From Brachypodium distachyon (Eukaryota > Streptophyta > Magnoliopsida > Poales > Poaceae): DNA of 64,000 nucleotides. Shown here one piece after another: positions 58,842-64,000 of the stretch. The notes under the pieces are model-generated. The model did no database searches. It saw only the letters and a program-made list of their open reading frames with translations, and was not told the DNA's origin. The position numbers and the translations under genes were made by a program. Every line of letters starts with the position of its first letter. The stretch's first letter is position 1. The DNA is taken from assembly GCF_000005505.3 (NCBI RefSeq), contig NC_016131.3:806001-870000 (forward strand), given 5' to 3'.

Positions 58842-59495
58842 TCAGACGAGCTCCAGGCGGGCGGAGTAGTCGGCGTACCTGGACCGCCGGATGTTGGCCT
58901 GCCGCTTCCGGTACACCACGGCGGCGAGGCCCACCACGGCCGCCGCCGAGAAGGCGCCCACCACGATGCCCGCCTTCTTGCCGCCGTTCATCTCGTCGTG
59001 CCGGTCCTCCAGGTCCCCCGGCGCCACCTGCTCTTCCCCAGTGCCGGTGCCGGCCTTCACCTCCATCGCGGCCGGCGCGGGCGCCGGGGCCGTCTTGGGC
59101 TTCTTCTTCTTGTACCCATCCTTGTCGTCTTCGTCTTCGTCGCTGTCGGCGGCGGGAGCAGGGGCAGGGGCAGCAGGTGTAGGGCTGGCGGCGGCGGAGA
59201 GCGGCGAGGGGGCCGCCGAGGGGGACGGGAGCGGGGAGGTCACCGTCGGCGCGGGAGGAGACGCCGCCGCCGCGTTGTCTTCCTCGCCGTCGTCGGGGGC
59301 GGGGGATTGAGACGGCGCTGCGGCGGTAGAATCGTCGGAGGTGGAGTTAGGGCGGAGGACATTGGGGGACGCGGTGGGCGCGCCGGGGGATGGCGGCAGC
59401 GAGATGGGGCTCTTCTTCGCCGCCGCGGAGGCGACGAGCGCGATCAGCACCAGGAGGAGGAGGGAGGCGGCGCGGGGCAGCGGCGGCAATGCCAT
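58842..59495 (-). CDS. AGP-like/proline-rich type I membrane glycoprotein, 217 aa, intronless
   Basis: The ATG at 59495 opens a signal peptide (about 1-26, with the hydrophobic core LLLLVLIALVASAAA). A Pro/Ala/Ser/Thr-rich ectodomain follows (about 27-125) with many AP, SP and TP dipeptides, the context for Hyp-O-arabinogalactan glycosylation. Next come an acidic run (DSDEDEDDKDG) and a lysine cluster. A single transmembrane helix lies at about 174-193 (AGIVVGAFSAAAVVGLAAVVY). The short basic tail ends YADYSARLELV. Unlike classical AGPs it has a transmembrane anchor instead of a GPI signal. It likely sits at the cell surface; the specific function is unknown. A TATATAA box lies about 145 bp upstream on the minus strand. 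The gene is complete and GC-rich throughout. Confidence 0.8.
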   Translation of the reverse strand: MALPPLPRAASLLLLVLIALVASAAAKKSPISLPPSPGAPTASPNVLRPNSTSDDSTAAAPSQSPAPDDGEEDNAAAASPPAPTVTSPLPSPSAAPSPLSAAASPTPAAPAPAPAADSDEDEDDKDGYKKKKPKTAPAPAPAAMEVKAGTGTGEEQVAPGDLEDRHDEMNGGKKAGIVVGAFSAAAVVGLAAVVYRKRQANIRRSRYADYSARLELV

Positions 59496-59638
59496 GGAGA
59501 AGAAGAAGAATAAGGCAGCGGCGGCGGCGGGCGAGCTCGTGCGCCGGGGATGGATGGGCGGAGCAGATCTGCGGCGAGATTGGGTTCTCTCCTTGGGTTT
59601 GTGTTTGGTTGGTGGCGCGGGGAAGGGAGATGTAGTAG

Positions 59639-59645
59639 TTATATA
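59639..59645 (-). promoter_or_regulatory. TATA box of AGP-like gene
   Basis: TATATAA on the minus strand in a GC-rich setting, about 145 bp before the start codon. Confidence 0.5.
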
Positions 59646-59649
59646 GCCG

Positions 59650-60377
59650 GGTCGGTGGCTGGGAAAGGTCTAGATGATTGCCGCCGACGGCGGCGACCGG
59701 CCAACAGAAGCAGCAGCGCTCTAACAGACAGACGTGGACGGCTCCGGATGGTGCTTTTACGTGCCTCGAGATTCGTGCAGGCGCAAACCGGACGGCTGCA
59801 TCCGGCGCATTCCCCCCTCGAGTTTGATCCATTTTTTTCGAACTTCTATATCTTTCGGACTAATTAAGTTTTTTGCCACAATTATGATGCCAAATTCCTT
59901 TCAACCTCGTGCTACGCAAGATGCAATTTTATTTGCCACACTGCATACTAGTCCAGCCCAAATTACAGCTGACTGGAAAGAAAACAAGGAGCTGAAAGAA
60001 GGAAACCTGAAACCTTTCTCCTCTGGCTGGAAATGCAAATGGCCCAGCCCAAGAACTGCACACGGTTGTAACCCAGAGACACACAGACACACAGTTCCAT
60101 TCTGTTCTTCTGACTCCCCTAGAAAAAAAGACAGTGCTGTCTCAAGCATGACACTGCTAGATTTATACCATTATTTCTACCACATAGCTTAACTGAGCTA
60201 CCACAATGTCTACTACAGAAGTACAACACAGAGCAAATAGCCACCGGCCTGCCAGCATAAAATTTGCCTCCACGCAATGGTTCATCACAATCTTCTTTTA
60301 AACTATTTGGTGTCATAAAAAAAACCCACAACAACAGCAAAATGGCCGAAAGCGTGAACGTTCTCGGGCAACCGGCG
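59650..60377. other. Spacer between AGP-like promoter and next gene's 3' end
   Basis: Promoter of the AGP-like gene on the left; 3' UTR of the small winged-helix-like gene on the right, presumably from about 60200. No gene in either strand beyond shadow frames. Confidence 0.45.
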
Positions 60378-61940
60378 TTAAGCTGCAGCCGCCCGTTGTT
60401 TCTTGGGTTGCCCTTTCCCGTGTTTATTACCGCCTTGCTTCTTCTTTGGCTGCTGTGGCTCCGGTGGCGATGGCTCTTCAGCCGCTGCCTCGGAGTCGGC
60501 GGCGGTGAACGGGGAGTAGAGGAACTTCTTGGTGTTTCCGGCCTGCGTGCAGGACAGCTTGATGATCCTTCTCCCCCACATCCATTTCAGCAGGATCTTC
60601 ATGTGGGTCTTGCTGTTCAGGCCGTCGATGCTGGCATCCTGTTTTAGAAAATTTCGCATGAGTGCAGCCTCTCGAGGCCAGAAAATCAGATGTCACTTTC
60701 TGCAATTAAGCTCAGATAAACTAGGAGAACGGTGGGAGTGAGTCGAATAATAAGCAAGTCCTAGAATGCCGTTGGGAGACTATAGAAGTACTATGTAGGA
60801 TGTGAGAATGGATAAACAGATTGTCAATGTTCTCATGAGTCTCATGAAATGAGCAAATCAGGTACTCTGTAGTAAGTACGATAAGGCATGTTAGCTATTA
60901 AGATTCATCCCCGAATAAAAAAAAGCCATTAAGATTCAGACTATCTGCATATCCAGAAGCACTAGGCTTGCACAAACATTTCAAGATGCTTTTGACTAAA
61001 TAAGGTAAACAAACTCGTGTATAAACCACAATGCGAACCTAACACGAGTGTCAACAGACAAGATTCATGGTACACCTTAGCTGGGTGTTTAGTTCATCCT
61101 AGCACATTCGGTTTATTAGTGCACAAAAATAATGAAAGGAATTTCCTAGTAGTACACTAATATCTATAACTGGATCACTGAATTAGGTTTATTATACCTC
61201 AGCTGAGTCAGCTAACTGCAGAAATTTCCTAGTAGTACACAAGGGAAAATGTGCGGTTTGATCACTGAATTTGAAGTGCATATGCAATTAACCAAGGGCA
61301 GCTGAGGTGAACAGAACGAAAATAAACTGGCAGTTCACGCAAGATACTACTCCCTCCGATCCATAATAAGCGTATAACTTTGTACAAAATTTCCGACACT
61401 TACTATGAATCGGAAGGAGTACACATTACGACACATGAAGAGTGTAAAACTATGTATTTTACCATGCCCTTTCCTTTTGCCCAAATGCTCCCCAAATGCA
61501 AGAAGATTAGGTACTAAAAGGAGAGAAGCAACTACCATTTTCATGGCCTAAAGCCCTAAGCATCATCATCTCATCGAAGAAGGAAGTCCAGGTAGGGGCC
61601 AAGCTCTACTTCTTGGCTCCCGGGCGTCAGTTCTATATTCTCATACTACCTCAGCTACTGACTTGGGACAAACAGGTTGCGCCGTGATCGTGTTCAACCA
61701 GTAGAGTTTGACGCACGAACAGCTGAGCCTATAGCGCGGTGGAGTATTCGCCATTCATACCTTGGCGTGGTTCCAGGTGTTGCCGACGGTGAGGGGCCCG
61801 TGGTCGGCGAGGATCTGGAGCAGGCGGCCGGAGATGGCCACGGCCTCCTCCTTGGGCACCTTGGGGTTGATCCGCCGCACGTCCACCGCCCTCTTCCGCG
61901 AGAAGTGCCTCTTCACCACCTCCCACGCCATCGTCCCCAT
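60378..61940 (-). CDS. Small conserved plant protein with winged-helix-like region, 146 aa, 2 exons
   Basis: Exons are 61940-61761 and 60638-60378, phase 0. The conserved part runs MAWEVVKRHFSRKRAVDVRRINPKVPKEEA, then ILADHGPLTVGNTWNHAK across the intron into DASIDGLNSKTHMKILLKWMWGRRIIKL and NTKKFLYSPF. The alternating helices and the basic HMKILLKWM segment suggest a winged-helix, RNA- or DNA-binding small protein. The tail is Pro/Gln/Lys-rich and ends GKGQPKKQRAAAA. I recall close homologues across plants but no reliable name; a ribosome-associated or organellar role is only a guess. The start at 61940 (or 61931) has a strong context. An in-frame upstream ATG at 61985 would add a poly-Gly segment. 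It shares a promoter with the divergent Ycf20-like gene. Confidence 0.72.
61350..61419. mobile_element. Short Stowaway-type MITE
   Basis: CTCCCTCCGATCCATAATAAG at the left against its near-complement at the right (TTACTATGAATCGGAAGGAG). TA flanks at 61348-61349 and 61420-61421. In the intron of the small winged-helix-like gene; related to the 55435 element. Confidence 0.85.
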
Positions 61941-62093
61941 CGCCCCTCCTCCTCCCCCGCCGCCGCCGCCCCGCAAGAACTGCATATCGCCGCCGCCTCC
62001 GCCGCCCGGTCACTTGCTCTCCTCTGCTCGCTGCCCTGGGGTTCAGCTTCAGCTCGGCGAAGCAGAAGCCCAAGACGATGTAGTCTAGAATGT

Positions 62094-62155
62094 GGCCCAC
62101 AGTGTTATGTTTGGGCCTGGCCCAACAAGGAGAGATATCTCATGGGCTTGGCCCA
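62094..62155. promoter_or_regulatory. Bidirectional promoter with four GGCCCA/TGGGCC boxes
   Basis: GGCCCA at 62094-62099, TGGGCC at 62112-62117, GGCCCA at 62119-62124 and 62150-62155. These lie between the minus-strand small protein gene (ATG 61940) and the plus-strand Ycf20-like gene (leader from about 62200). Site II boxes bind TCP-type factors in plant housekeeping and organelle-protein promoters. Confidence 0.65.
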
Positions 62156-62513
62156 GGTCTTTTCCCCCTTCACTGTCTCGGCGGCTCCCCTGTCTGCGGC
62201 CAGAACCCAGCCAACCATCCCATATCTCTCTCTCCGCCGCGATGAGCTCCGGCGGCTGCCGCCGGTGAGGCCCGCCGCCGGGTTACGAGCGCTCTCCCCT
62301 TCTCAGGTCAGTGAGCTCCCCCCCCCTTCCCCCGCCCGCCTCTTCACGCTTCTCCTGGCTTGGCTACTGAATCACTTGCTCTACTCTGCTCGCTGCCCTG
62401 TGGAACTCCGTGGAACGAGATTGGTTTGGCCCGATTTGGCTCCGATCGGATGAGATGGTCTGAGATTTTATTTTTGTCGAATCATGTGCCTGCAGCAGCG
62501 TTTGATCGATCGG

Positions 62514-64000
62514 ATGACATGCATGTCAGCTCTCCGTCTGTGCAAGGGAGCCGTCCGGTCGCCGCCGGGCTCGTCGGAGTGGTCGGGGTCGAGGAAGCTT
62601 GCTTCTGATGCTGCTTCATCGTCCTGCGCTCCGAGAGGGGTCGCCGCGTGCCGCTGGAACAAGCAGGGGAGCTCCTCCGCCTTGCTGCGTGCATCTCCTT
62701 CCCTCGGCAGAAGCACCAGGTATGTAGGTAGTGTTTACTGTCACAGTATTATCACACCACTATTACCCCAAATATTGATGAAAGAAGGACTTACAAGATG
62801 TGCGATGTGTGGATTTCACTGATGAAGATTGATCCTGAGCACCAGTAGTATCCATATGCGAAAACAAATGAAGAAATTTGTTCGGTGTCGCGTTTTCTAG
62901 AGAGCTTGGATGGCTGTAGATTGTGAAAGCATTTTGTTTGTTCGATTCAGACGCAACTAATACAGAGTTTCATTGGAAGTCCTGCTGGCTAGCAGTCCCT
63001 CTCATGTTTAATTCTGATGATGAAAAGTTATTTAAGTTTAGATGAATTGTACCACTGAACTGAGTTGCAGTGGCAAGGCAAGTGAGTTTAACCGACCCGC
63101 AGGCAATTTGCTCAATATTACCTGTACATTTAAGGGAGAAATTCGATTTGATGCATATACCACACATGGTGTGCAAGCTCCCCCTTTTACCATGTGGTTC
63201 TCAATAAAGTGAGCTTACAGTTTCAGACCCTTCTGTACGGACCAAGTAAATGATAAAATTAGTTATGCCTAACCTAAGCATCCCAGACTCAGGCTCAGTT
63301 TGGCATTGCTGAACTGTGTTGCGCTGAACTTATTTTATAATCTGCTGTGGAAAAATATACATGAAAGTAGGGAAAAATTGGTTAGCCAAACACGAAAATA
63401 GTGAAAAGCAGGTGAGAAAAACGGGATTATGAGAATCCACCGCAATGTCAAACACAGCCTCAACCTGTTCACTGAAGGTGGATGTGCTTTACGAGTCAAA
63501 TATCAACATGAAAGAGAATGGGTGTTTTATTCATTTTTGGGTACTTGCAGTTGCATGGTTCCACCATCACAGAAGATGCACATTTCCAGAATCTACAGGT
63601 AGAGAAGCCTAAATGTACACTTTTAGTTACGCACTCTCATTTTTAGGTGCCATCCTTGGATCAAATACCTTAATTGGGACATGACACTATCTATGGCATT
63701 TGATCTAAGGAAAAAATAATCTGCTCAGCGTGTTTCTTTACCTTCCTTTTCCCAGATATAGATCTGTGTCAAGCTAGCATGCTGCGTGCTTTCTTCTAAC
63801 AGTGTGACAATTTAATCAAACTATTTTGTTCTTTCTGTAGGGGGCTGCGATGGGCCATCAAGACTATGGCAGATGACAATGCTGACAATTCAGGCAATAG
63901 CACTCGCCTGTTTACTGCAATTCAATCTTTTTGGAACAAGTTATCTGGCAAGCTGAAGAAACTAAGAAGAGGGTTTCCAGTGAAGATCCTATTCTTTCTG
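62514..64000 (+). CDS. Ycf20-like plastid protein, 5' part (runs off the window)
   Basis: Coding exons seen are 62514-62719, 63551-63598 and 63841 to beyond 64000, phases 2 and 2. A 5' UTR intron is likely, from the donor at about 62308 to the acceptor at about 62495. The start MTCMSALRLCKGAVRS opens a Ser/Arg/Ala-rich region fitting a chloroplast transit peptide. The last exon encodes RLFTAIQSFWNKLSGKLKKLRRGFPVKILFFL, the characteristic start of the Ycf20 domain. In Arabidopsis, Ycf20-like proteins affect non-photochemical quenching; the exact activity is unknown. The membrane part and stop lie to the right. An alternative ATG at 62484 precedes the putative splice acceptor and is less likely. 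Confidence 0.82.
63292..63459. mobile_element. Tourist-type (PIF/Harbinger) MITE, 168 bp
   Basis: Terminal inverted repeats GGCTCAGTTTGGCATTGC (left) and GGCTGTGTTTGACATTGC (right, inverted) match at 15 of 18 positions. They are flanked by identical TCA trinucleotides at 63289-63291 and 63460-63462, fitting the TNA target preference. It lies in the first coding intron of the Ycf20-like gene. Confidence 0.85.

Overview
The window is nuclear DNA from a grass, most likely Oryza (rice or a close wild relative). Signs are intron-rich genes with very GC-rich first exons and AT-rich introns, many Stowaway and Tourist MITEs, a CACTA element, LINE and LTR-retrotransposon debris, and two CC-NB-LRR genes. 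From memory, the gene set (Derlin-2, a DPB3-1/NF-YC10-like histone-fold gene, a BREVIS RADIX-like gene) matches the distal end of rice chromosome 3 in reverse order. That placement is an inference; the gene families themselves are read directly from the sequence.

Layout, left to right. 1-1869: a copia-type LTR retrotransposon relic on the minus strand, cut by the window edge. 1870-5378: promoter-side intergenic DNA of a BREVIS RADIX-like gene, whose four coding exons run from 5379 to 10328 (+). Convergent to it is a TM/coiled-coil protein gene of unknown function (14375-11362, -). 14.5-16.3 kb is repeat-like spacer. A two-exon TMEM70-family mitochondrial protein gene (16409-18446, +) follows. 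A degenerate ClpB/HSP101-like gene (21929-19502, -) has lost the first P-loop and carries a one-base frameshift. A possible orphan first exon lies at 22284-22108.

22.9-38.2 kb holds two CC-NB-LRR genes in the same orientation (26194-22922 and 38165-34460). They are separated by MITEs, tandem repeats, a SINE-like head and a 3.6 kb non-autonomous CACTA transposon (29811-33406). Then come a small single-pass membrane protein gene (41226-40691, -), an E-type PPR gene (46191-44881, -), and a complete six-exon Derlin-2 gene (50181-46887, -) with a perfect ER-stress response element upstream. The histone-fold gene (52053-56769, +) has a LINE fragment in its first intron.

The right end has an AGP-like membrane glycoprotein gene (59495-58842, -), a small conserved winged-helix-like protein gene (61940-60378, -), and the first exons of a Ycf20-like plastid protein gene (62514 onward, +). 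The last two diverge from a shared promoter rich in GGCCCA boxes.

These are separate housekeeping, developmental and immune genes, not a single pathway. The strongest regulatory link is the ERSE next to Derlin-2, an ER-associated degradation component. I saw no rRNA, CRISPR or bacterial-type system, which fits a plant chromosome. Exon boundaries were set by hand from GT/GC-AG signals, phase continuity and protein-family continuity.
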